39,061 nt of DNA, from positions 1 to 39,061 of the forward strand of contig JADFNK010000017.1 of NCBI GenBank assembly GCA_022563405.1, in the 5' to 3' direction. Within the stretch, counting starts at the first letter, position 1. The number at the start of each line of letters is the position of its first letter. The notes under the pieces are model-generated. The model was not told the DNA's origin. It did not search any database and saw only the letters and a program-made list of their open reading frames with translations. The DNA comes from Gemmatimonadota bacterium (GTDB lineage Bacteria; Gemmatimonadota; Gemmatimonadetes; Longimicrobiales; Gaopeijiaceae). A program made the translations under genes and the position numbers. Of this stretch, positions 7,399-13,262 are shown one piece after another.

Positions 7399-9053
7399 TG
7401 GTACACTCGAGGACGATCTGGGTGGTCGCGGCGGCGTTGCTGTGCAGCGCCGCCACGTTCGGGGCACCGCCGCCCGACGTGCCGCTGGTGGACGCGGTAC
7501 GGCTTGGTGACGTCGACGCGGTGCGCGCGCTGCTCGACGGCGGTGCCGACGTCAACTCCACGACGCCGGACGGCGCCACGGCCCTGCAGTGGGCGGTGCA
7601 CACCGACCAGCCCGAGCTGGTAGGGCTGCTGCTCGAGGCGGGGGCCGATGTCGAGATCAGCAACCGCTACGGCATCAGCCCGGCGTCGCTGGCGGCCGAG
7701 AACGGCAACGCGGCGATCCTCGAGCGTCTCCTCCAAGCCGGTGTCGACGCCAATCACACGCTGCGGGGTGGTGAGACGCTGCTGATGATCGCCTCGCGCA
7801 CGGGTGATCCCGAGACGGTACGGACCCTGCTGGCGCATGGGGCCGATCCGAATGCCCGGGAGACGACCCGGGGCCAAACGGCCCTGATGTGGGCCGCCGC
7901 CAATAACAACGCTGCGGCGATCCGCTTGCTCGCCGAGCAGGGTGCGGACATCAACGCGAAGACCGACAACCCGTCGCGCGGTCGCAGCAGCACCTTCTCG
8001 TATCCGTCCCCCACCGGCTTCTCTGCATTGATGTTCGCGGTTCGCGCCGGGCACATCGAGGCCACCCGGGTGCTGCTCGATGCCGATGCGGACGTCAACG
8101 ACACCGTGTCCGACGGGGAAAGCGCGCTCGTCGTGGCGGCGGCCAACGCCAACTGGGAGCTGGCCGCCTATCTTCTCGACCGCGGCGCGGATGCCAGGCA
8201 GGCCGGGGCCGGCTGGAACGCCTTGCACCAGACGGTGCGGACTCGCCGGATGAACCTCGGGTTCGGTACGCCGGGACCGTTCTCGTCCGGGACGCTCGAC
8301 AGCATCGACTTGATCCGGAAGTTGCTAGATGCAGGAGTCGACGTGAACGCCCGGATGACCCGCAACGGAATGCGCGACGGACAGCGCAACCGGTTCAACC
8401 GGCTCGGATCAACCGCGTTCATGCTGGCGGCCAAGGTGACGGACGTCGAGGCGATGCGGCTGCTGCTCGAGTACGGCGCCAACCCGACGATTCCAAGCGC
8501 CGACGGCACCACCCCGTTGATGGTCGCCGCCGGTCTGGCCATCTGGAACCCGGGCGAGGACGGCGGCTCGTTCACCGGGCAGGAAGCGGAAGTCCTCGAG
8601 GCGGTCCGGATCACTCTCGAAGGCGGCAACGACGTCAACGCTCGCAACTACCGAGGCGAGACCGCCCTCCACGGGGTCGGCTTCCGGGGTGTGAACATCG
8701 TGCTCGACTATCTCGTGGACCAGGGGGCCGACCTCGCGTCGCTGACCGTCGACGGCTGGTCGGCCCTGGCGATCGCCCGTGGGCTCAGCTACACCGATTT
8801 CTACAAGGCCCAGGTACACACCGCGGCCCGGCTCGAGGAGCTGATGCAGGCCCGCGGGCTCGAAACCGAGAGCACGGCTCACCGGGTGCCGGGGTCCGTC
8901 TGCTACGACTGCCTGCAGACCCGGCGCGACCAGAGCCGCGGGGTGGCGGAGCGCGACGAGTGGATGGAAGCCAACTTCGACCCGGACAACTACACCACCC
9001 AGATGATGCCCGGGTGGAGTTCGGATCCCTATCCTCCGCCGCCGGAAGCGTAA
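7398..9053 (+). CDS. Exported ankyrin-repeat protein
   Basis: 551 residues from the ATG at 7398, whose A is the last base of the DUF1552 stop (TGATG), indicating translational coupling. Residues 1-23 form a signal peptide (WVVAAALLCSAATFGA). About ten ankyrin repeats follow, with clear units such as DGATALQWAVHTDQPELVGL, GGADVNSTTPDG, GQTALMWAAANNNAAAIRL, GFSALMFAVRAGHIEATRVL, GSTAFMLAAKVTDVEAMRLL and GETALHGVGFRGVNIVL. The C-terminal 50 residues after the repeats contain CYDCLQTRRDQSRG and a proline-rich end (SSDPYPPPPEA). The single CYDC pair could be a metal or disulphide site; it is not CxxCH. Ankyrin repeats are protein-binding scaffolds, so this may assemble or shield the DUF1592/DUF1552 proteins, which is inference from the operon. 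The start chosen excludes an antisense-like extension inside DUF1552. Confidence 0.93.
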   Translation: MVHSRTIWVVAAALLCSAATFGAPPPDVPLVDAVRLGDVDAVRALLDGGADVNSTTPDGATALQWAVHTDQPELVGLLLEAGADVEISNRYGISPASLAAENGNAAILERLLQAGVDANHTLRGGETLLMIASRTGDPETVRTLLAHGADPNARETTRGQTALMWAAANNNAAAIRLLAEQGADINAKTDNPSRGRSSTFSYPSPTGFSALMFAVRAGHIEATRVLLDADADVNDTVSDGESALVVAAANANWELAAYLLDRGADARQAGAGWNALHQTVRTRRMNLGFGTPGPFSSGTLDSIDLIRKLLDAGVDVNARMTRNGMRDGQRNRFNRLGSTAFMLAAKVTDVEAMRLLLEYGANPTIPSADGTTPLMVAAGLAIWNPGEDGGSFTGQEAEVLEAVRITLEGGNDVNARNYRGETALHGVGFRGVNIVLDYLVDQGADLASLTVDGWSALAIARGLSYTDFYKAQVHTAARLEELMQARGLETESTAHRVPGSVCYDCLQTRRDQSRGVAERDEWMEANFDPDNYTTQMMPGWSSDPYPPPPEA

Positions 9054-9058
9054 AGTAG

Positions 9059-9096
9059 CTTCTGAGGTGTAATCTAGGTTCTGGGGCGTAGTCTAC
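9059..9096. repeat. Imperfect 19-bp tandem repeat between convergent genes
   Basis: 9059-9077 and 9078-9096 are adjacent copies of the pattern TTCTGnGGnGTAnTCTA, matching at 14 of 19 positions. The repeat fills the gap between the ankyrin gene (ends 9053) and the crotonase gene (ends 9093 on the other strand) and provides the crotonase stop codon. No clear hairpin terminator is visible here. Confidence 0.6.
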
Positions 9097-9890
9097 CTTC
9101 CACGAAAAACCGCACGCCGCTTCTCGACGAACGCGGTGACCCCCTCACGGAAATCGTCCGTGGTGGCGCAGTCCGCAAAAGCTTCCGCTTCCATCTGCAG
9201 TTGGCGCTCCATCTGGTTCTCGAGCGACGCGTAGATGAGCCGCTTGGCCTGCCCGTACGCGCGGGTCGGGCCCGCGGCGAGCCGTTGTGCGAGCTTATCG
9301 GTCTCATCAGCCAGGTCATCCGTAGGCACCACGAAGTTGACCAGGCCAAAGCGCGCCAGGTCGGCGGCGGCGATTCGGTCCCCCAGAAGCGCCATCTCCA
9401 TGGCCTTCTTGGCCCCGATGGCGCGCGGGAGGTGAAACGTCGACCCGCCGTCAGGGCTCGTGCCAATGAGCGAATATGCAAGCGTGAAGAACGAGTCCTC
9501 AGCGGCGATGATGAGGTCGCAACACGCCGCCAAGCTCACTCCGGCGCCCGCCGCCGCGCCCCGGACCGAGGCGATGATAGGCTTGGGGAGACGCCGCATG
9601 GCAAACATGATCAGGTGCAGGTCGTGAATCCGATGCAGGAATAGATCGCGCATGTCCTGCGGCTCCTCTTCGGCCAGCATACCCGCGAAACTCTTGACGT
9701 CGCCTCCGGCCATGAAGTGTTCGCCTGCACCCCGCAGCACGACACAGCGCACGTCGTCGTCGCTCTCGAAACGGTGGAAAGCCTCGTCGAGTCCCGCCCG
9801 CATCTCCGATGAAAGAGCATTGCGCGCATCGGGCCGGTTCATGGTGAGTGTGGCGATGCCGTCGGCGGTTTCGATCAAGAGGTCGGACAT
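9093..9890 (-). CDS. Crotonase-fold enoyl-CoA hydratase/isomerase family protein (PaaG-like)
   Basis: 265 residues from the ATG at 9888-9890 with AAGGAG upstream; the upstream extension in the same frame is rejected because it runs through the next gene's end. The crotonase fold is clear: TMNRPDARNALSSEM, the first oxyanion-hole segment AGGDVKSF, the second SVRGAAAGAGVSLAACCDLIIA, and GTSPDGGSTFHLPRAIG. Aligning with rat enoyl-CoA hydratase, Glu144 is replaced by Ser (GVSLA) and Glu164 by Tyr (LAYSL), so classical hydration is unlikely. The Asp in SPDGG sits where PaaG-type isomerases (1,2-epoxyphenylacetyl-CoA isomerase) and related enzymes keep an acidic residue. A cytoplasmic acyl-CoA isomerase is the best guess; the substrate is unknown. 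It is convergent with the ankyrin gene and 61 bases downstream of a lipoprotein gene. Confidence 0.92.
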   Translation of the reverse strand: MSDLLIETADGIATLTMNRPDARNALSSEMRAGLDEAFHRFESDDDVRCVVLRGAGEHFMAGGDVKSFAGMLAEEEPQDMRDLFLHRIHDLHLIMFAMRRLPKPIIASVRGAAAGAGVSLAACCDLIIAAEDSFFTLAYSLIGTSPDGGSTFHLPRAIGAKKAMEMALLGDRIAAADLARFGLVNFVVPTDDLADETDKLAQRLAAGPTRAYGQAKRLIYASLENQMERQLQMEAEAFADCATTDDFREGVTAFVEKRRAVFRGR

Positions 9891-9951
9891 GGATTGCGAC
9901 TCCTTGTGGTTCCAAGAGCACGAATGTGGATTGAAGGCGAGCCGCAGGCGG

Positions 9952-10488
9952 CTATACGCCGAACACCGACGCCAGCTCCCTGTCGGCGCACGGCTGTAGA
10001 ATCGCACGCGCGTCCTTGACGAGCTGCCACAACAGATCGTGTTCCCCAGCCCTGTCTTCACACGCGACCGGCTCTACGAAACACTCCCACCAGCGGTCGG
10101 ACTCCTGGTATCCCACCGTGACCTGAAGGCAGATCGCGGTTCGCGGGATCTCCATACAGCCCGCGTACTCCTCAGCATCCTCACGGGTCGAAACCCGTCG
10201 CGTGCAGTCCGACTCCTCCAGATAGCTCGGTTCGTCCAGGTGCAGCTGAGACTGCGCCGAAAGCATGATGAATCCGGTCCCCAAAGGAGCGACCGAAGCA
10301 GCCCCGCGCGACACCGCGGCCTCAGGGCTCCCGGAAACCGCGGCCTCTGAAGCAGCCGCCTCAGAAGCAGCAGCCTCCGAAGACTCGGCACCGCCACATG
10401 CGGAGACGCAAATCACCGCGCCTATGAGAAGCGTGGCGCTCGCGCCACCTCGTCTGAAGATGTTCCGTCCTGCGGTTGGCGGGTTCAT
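9952..10488 (-). CDS. Alanine/serine-repeat lipoprotein, cysteine-rich
   Basis: 178 residues from the ATG at 10486-10488, with a weak GGAG upstream. Residues 1-31 are a lipoprotein signal ending VSAC. Immediately after the lipidated Cys comes a low-complexity spacer, GGAESSEAAASEAAASEAAVS, encoded by 15-base repeats (Ser-Glu-Ala-Ala-Ala); such spacers commonly hold a domain away from the membrane. The mature domain (about residues 65-178) contains six cysteines (DCTRR, AGCME, AICLQ, WECF, VACED, QPCAD), an even number consistent with disulphide bonds in the periplasm. I recognise no family. The preceding gene on the strand is the thioredoxin-like gene about 100 bases upstream. Real by signal, spacer and cysteine pattern; function unknown. 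Confidence 0.75.
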   Translation of the reverse strand: MNPPTAGRNIFRRGGASATLLIGAVICVSACGGAESSEAAASEAAASEAAVSGSPEAAVSRGAASVAPLGTGFIMLSAQSQLHLDEPSYLEESDCTRRVSTREDAEEYAGCMEIPRTAICLQVTVGYQESDRWWECFVEPVACEDRAGEHDLLWQLVKDARAILQPCADRELASVFGV

Positions 10489-10584
10489 CCCACTGCCGGC
10501 TCCAAATGAGAAAGATCATCCAAATGATAAAGCGCTGGATGACCGACGTCGAGCAGCGCCACCGCGTCTACGCAACGGCGACGG

Positions 10585-10983
10585 CTACATCGCCTCCTCG
10601 AGAATCTCGACCACCTCACTCGGATCCGGCCACTCCCCTCGCGCCACCAGCCGACCGTTCACGACCACAGCCTGGACCGGAAGCCGCCCGATCGTCTTCA
10701 GGGCTTCCACAAGCCCCACGCGAAAGGCCCAGAAGTCCCTGAGCAGGAGGAACATCAAGGCCGGATTCCGCGGATCCAGGACCTGAAGCTCGATCGCGTC
10801 GCCGAATCTCTCTCTCAGTGTCCGGGACAGGGGCCCCATCGCCACCATACACGCCCGGCGCTCCCGAAAAGTCGACTCTCCACGGTGTGTCAGGAAGTCG
10901 CCTTCCACTCGTCCACAGCAACCGCTACCCGTCAGTTGCTCTTCCCATTCCCTGACGAGGATCACACTAGGTCTGGTTCTCAT
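10585..10983 (-). CDS. Small thioredoxin-like-fold protein with a vicinal Cys-Cys
   Basis: 132 residues from the ATG at 10981-10983; a GTG six bases upstream is the alternative start and neither has a well-spaced ribosome-binding site. The order beta strand (VILVREW), vicinal Cys22-Cys23 in GSGCCGR, central strand IELQVLDPRNP, then GRLPVQAVVVNGRLVARGEWPD-type strand, cis-Pro and hairpin, ending in the helix SEVVEILEEAM, resembles thioredoxin-fold proteins of the ArsD kind. This is a fold guess from motif order and not a recognised family. The vicinal cysteines could be redox-active or bind a metal or metalloid. There is no signal peptide, so it is probably cytoplasmic. It lies between a 58-residue membrane protein gene and the Cys-rich lipoprotein, all on the minus strand. 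Confidence 0.65.
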   Translation of the reverse strand: MRTRPSVILVREWEEQLTGSGCCGRVEGDFLTHRGESTFRERRACMVAMGPLSRTLRERFGDAIELQVLDPRNPALMFLLLRDFWAFRVGLVEALKTIGRLPVQAVVVNGRLVARGEWPDPSEVVEILEEAM

Positions 10984-11025
10984 ATCCACCTAATCGCGCA
11001 GTGACAGGCACGGTTCCTCGACACG

Positions 11026-11202
11026 TCAGCGCGTAACGGCGTAGTAGATCACGTAGAACCACCCAAAGACACCGTGGATGATGGCCCATAGGATGGACTC
11101 ATGTAACGACCAGGAAATGACGATCGCAAGAGCGCTACCGAAGCTGATCCCCCCACGCACCACATGTCCGCTGGTGCCTCCCTTCTTCCCTTTCCCACTC
11201 AA
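11026..11202 (-). CDS. 58-residue membrane protein with TTG start
   Basis: Start TTG at 11200-11202 with GGAGG 6 bases upstream; stop TGA at 11026-11028. The protein starts with a Lys/Gly-rich basic head (SGKGKKGGTSGH), then GGISFGSALAIVISWSLHES and a second hydrophobic stretch ILWAIIHGVFGWFYVIYYAV, ending TR. Short proteins with this plan, a basic head followed by two closely spaced hydrophobic segments with aromatic residues, occur in many environmental genomes; function unknown. The strong ribosome-binding site, a frame closing exactly where the hydrophobic protein ends, and a sensible topology (positive-inside head) make it a credible gene despite its length. It precedes the thioredoxin-like gene by about 40 bases on the same strand. 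Confidence 0.75.
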   Translation of the reverse strand: MSGKGKKGGTSGHVVRGGISFGSALAIVISWSLHESILWAIIHGVFGWFYVIYYAVTR

Positions 11203-11267
11203 GGCGTCCTCCGATGATTGAGTCCCGGGTTGGCGCTCGAGGCGCTTTATCTCACGTTTTCACTCGT

Positions 11268-11288
11268 AATACGGAAGATCTTCGTATT
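11268..11288. terminator. Inverted repeat in the gap 11203-11358
   Basis: AATAC at 11268-11272 and GTATT at 11284-11288 flank the self-complementary GAAGATCTTC at 11274-11283, giving one long inverted repeat with a single bulged G. It lies about 70 bases past the stop of the minus-strand lipoprotein gene ending at 11359 and about 65 bases before the TTG of the small membrane protein. It could end the former transcript or be an operator for the latter; no clean T-run follows on the minus strand. The remainder of the gap shows no gene. Confidence 0.4.
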
Positions 11289-11358
11289 TACTTTTCCCGA
11301 CAGGGGCGCCCGCCGCGGAGTCCCACGAACGCCAGCGCCAAAGTGGATCGGGCGACCA

Positions 11359-11811
11359 TCAGCCGGGAGGTAGCGGCTCCAGCTGGACCGTGTCCGGCCC
11401 GGAGACCTTGCTCACGTGGCACTGGCACTCGTCCCGGCTGAAGACGTATTCGGCTGTGAAACCCATGCTCCCAAGCGTTCCCACTACCTCGACCGTCGTT
11501 CCAGCTTCGCTCACGTCGTCAATGTTACTGTCACTCAGGATGACGTAGACGCCGGCACTCTGGTCCAAAGAGGAGTTCCCGGTCAGAAGCGCTCCGTCCG
11601 AGACTCGACGGACCGAGATGCTCACGCCCTCCGCGGGCTGACCCGTGGCATCCGTGACCGTGACCGTGAAGAATCGAAACTCCAGTGTGCAAAAGCAGGG
11701 CAGCGACGGGTCGGAGCCCGCGCAGGAAGTCGCGCCGGCCGCGAGAAAGAGCGCCCAGAACAGGCGTGCGCCGTGCGCACGTCCCCATAGTCGTGGAATC
11801 CGCGTGTTCAT
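11359..11811 (-). CDS. Lipoprotein with carboxypeptidase-regulatory-like (Ig-type) domain
   Basis: 150 residues from the ATG at 11809-11811, chosen because it places a lipoprotein signal at the N-terminus (ALFLAAGATSC, lipidated Cys near residue 30); the frame stays open further upstream. The mature part has CFCTLEFRFFTVTVTDATGQ followed by PAEGVSISVRRVSDGALLTG, the pattern of carboxypeptidase-regulatory-like or transthyretin-like beta-sandwich domains (a strand, then a G-x-P-hydrophobic turn, then ISV). Four cysteines (CFC and CQC) may pair. It ends VQLEPLPPG. It is probably an outer-membrane or periplasmic lipoprotein of unknown role. It is transcribed away from the alpha/beta hydrolase gene; the DtxR-like palindrome lies in the shared intergenic region and could influence both. 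Confidence 0.75.
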   Translation of the reverse strand: MNTRIPRLWGRAHGARLFWALFLAAGATSCAGSDPSLPCFCTLEFRFFTVTVTDATGQPAEGVSISVRRVSDGALLTGNSSLDQSAGVYVILSDSNIDDVSEAGTTVEVVGTLGSMGFTAEYVFSRDECQCHVSKVSGPDTVQLEPLPPG

Positions 11812-11957
11812 GGCTGAGATACTACTCGGAGCGTGTCGGAGGTCCCAACGCGAAGGTTCTTGAAAGTACTCGTCAGCACACCGACGGGGCTTCACTCGAA
11901 ACAACAGGCTCCACTTGCAGGGCGCGGCATGCCCCTTGAGAACCGCACCGGGCGGCT

Positions 11958-11981
11958 CTATTTTAGGCTTGCCTAAAATAG
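11958..11981. promoter_or_regulatory. DtxR/MntR-like operator palindrome
   Basis: A perfect 24-base inverted repeat: CTATTTTAGGC (11958-11968), TT, GCCTAAAATAG (11971-11981). The core TTAGGCTTGCCTAA closely fits the TTAGGnnnnCCTAA type of DtxR-family metal-responsive repressors (iron or manganese). It is centred about 36 bases before the ATG of the alpha/beta hydrolase gene, in the divergent gap with the lipoprotein gene starting at 11811. A hairpin role is less likely, because it lies between two divergent starts, where no transcript ends. Confidence 0.65.
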
Positions 11982-12005
11982 TACACGCTGAACCAACCAG
12001 TCATC

Positions 12006-12866
12006 ATGACCTCGCAACAACTCCAGGACCGATGGGATCAGGCCACACGGATGTATCCCGTGCAGACGTTCGAACGTGCGGGCACGACCTGGCAGTACCG
12101 TGCTTCAGAAGACCGCGAGCACACACTCGTTGTGTTGCCCGGAGCGCTGGGGGGCGCGGGTGGGTATTTCATTCTCATGACGGAGCTGCAAAGTCGGCAT
12201 CGAGTTCTCGCGGTCGACATCCCCGACACGGCCTCGATCCGGGAGGTGACGGACGGGATCCTCGAAATCCTGAACCGAGAGGGTGTCGAGCGCGCCTCCT
12301 TCCTTGGGTCGTCGTTCGGAGGACTACTCGTGCAAGCCTTCGCCAAGAGCCATCCGGAACGCGTGGCCCGCCTGATCCTTTCCCAAACCGGTTCCCCGGG
12401 AGGAATCGCCCCCGGAAAAGGGCGGTTCTGGGCACGTATAGCGTCCGTCCTGCCGACCGCTCTGATCCGTTGGCTCTTCGCGCGCCTCGTGGGCGCAATG
12501 TTGAAGCGCGTGCCTGCCAAGGAGTTCTGGTTGCGGTTCTACTCCGAGGAAATGAAGCGCCTCGACCGCCAAGGGCTGGTGAGTCGCTACCTGCTGACTT
12601 CCGACTTCGTCGAGTCCTACGACTGGACGCCGGAGGCCGCCGACGCCTGGAGCGGACCGGTCACCATCCTGCTCTCTCGAAAGGACGGCATGGTCGGCAG
12701 CAGGGTGAGGACCGTGCTCTCGGCCCTATACCCCGACGCAGATACGCACGTCTTTCAGACCGAGGGGCATGGGGCCTACGTCTACGATCCGGTCGGCTTT
12801 TCTCAGACTGTGGCTTCGGCGTTGATCACCAAGCCTTCCACGAGGACGCGAAGCCAGGGAATCTGA
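12006..12866 (+). CDS. Alpha/beta hydrolase
   Basis: 286 residues from the ATG at 12006; no clear ribosome-binding site precedes it. The alpha/beta-hydrolase fold is evident: LVVLPGALGGAGGYF (oxyanion-hole loop), the nucleophile elbow GSSFGG with Ser103, Asp227 in LLSRKDGMVG, and His255 in TEGHGAYV, giving a complete catalytic triad. There is no signal peptide, so it acts in the cytoplasm. The short cap domain between strands 6 and 7 (about residues 130-205, with IASVLPTALIRWLFARLVGA) is hydrophobic and could bind a lipid-like substrate. The palindrome 24 bases upstream suggests control by a metal-dependent repressor, which would be compatible with esterase activity on an iron-chelating compound, but nothing in the sequence shows the substrate. 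It is convergent with the small gene ending at 12887. Confidence 0.9.
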   Translation: MTSQQLQDRWDQATRMYPVQTFERAGTTWQYRASEDREHTLVVLPGALGGAGGYFILMTELQSRHRVLAVDIPDTASIREVTDGILEILNREGVERASFLGSSFGGLLVQAFAKSHPERVARLILSQTGSPGGIAPGKGRFWARIASVLPTALIRWLFARLVGAMLKRVPAKEFWLRFYSEEMKRLDRQGLVSRYLLTSDFVESYDWTPEAADAWSGPVTILLSRKDGMVGSRVRTVLSALYPDADTHVFQTEGHGAYVYDPVGFSQTVASALITKPSTRTRSQGI

Positions 12867-12886
12867 GCCTTCAATTACCGCGGTCG

Positions 12887-13204
12887 CTACTCCACCAACT
12901 CAGGGAAGAGCGGCGGCAGATCGCGGATCTGAGCCCAGCCTTCATTCCTTTGGACAGCGGTGACGCGAAGGTCTTGAAAGTACTCGTCGAGCACGGCCGC
13001 GCGTTCTTGCGCGAGTGGTGGAGAACAGTAGTCCTCTTCCTCCCAGACCACTCCGCCGTCGGGGCGCCTGCGGGCACCACGCAGCGAGAACGTGACGGAG
13101 GCACCGAAGGGGCGCATGGAGAGGAACTCGTCTCTCTCCAGCCGCTCCGCGAGCTCCGGGAGTCGCTCCTCCTTCGCGGCGGCTTCAACCAAGTAATAAG
13201 CCAT
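12887..13204 (-). CDS. Conserved-looking small cytoplasmic protein, unknown
   Basis: 105 residues from the ATG at 13202-13204, with GAGGGG 6 bases upstream; upstream codons in the frame are non-conserved-looking and Arg-rich, so this start is preferred. The protein begins MAYYLVEAAAKEERLPELAE, a beta strand followed by an amphipathic helix, then FLSMRPFGASVTFSLRGARR, VVWEEEDYCSPPLAQERAAV and a C-terminal QIRDLPPLFPELVE. The layout, a small alpha/beta protein with two strand-helix units, recalls ferredoxin-like dimeric folds, but I do not recognise a family. Its ribosome-binding site lies in the first of two 20-bp tandem repeats. It is 58 bases downstream of the YtcJ-type amidohydrolase stop on the opposite side of the gap and shares its strand. 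Confidence 0.7.
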   Translation of the reverse strand: MAYYLVEAAAKEERLPELAERLERDEFLSMRPFGASVTFSLRGARRRPDGGVVWEEEDYCSPPLAQERAAVLDEYFQDLRVTAVQRNEGWAQIRDLPPLFPELVE

Positions 13205-13211
13205 CAATAGC

Positions 13212-13251
13212 CCCTCGCTGAACACGTGTGTCCCTCGCTGAGCACGCGCCG
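13212..13251. repeat. 20-bp tandem duplication over a ribosome-binding site
   Basis: 13212-13231 and 13232-13251 are adjacent imperfect copies beginning CCCTCGCTGAnCACG. On the minus strand each copy supplies a GAGGGG or GAGGGA purine tract; the proximal one serves the gene starting at 13204 and the distal one is left 20 bases further upstream. Confidence 0.65.
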
Positions 13252-13262
13252 TCGACCCGAAG

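Noticed and set aside
6091-7467. 458-residue minus-strand frame over the DUF1552 gene
   Set aside because: Mirror of a high-confidence gene; its translation is His/Val/Arg-rich without domains.
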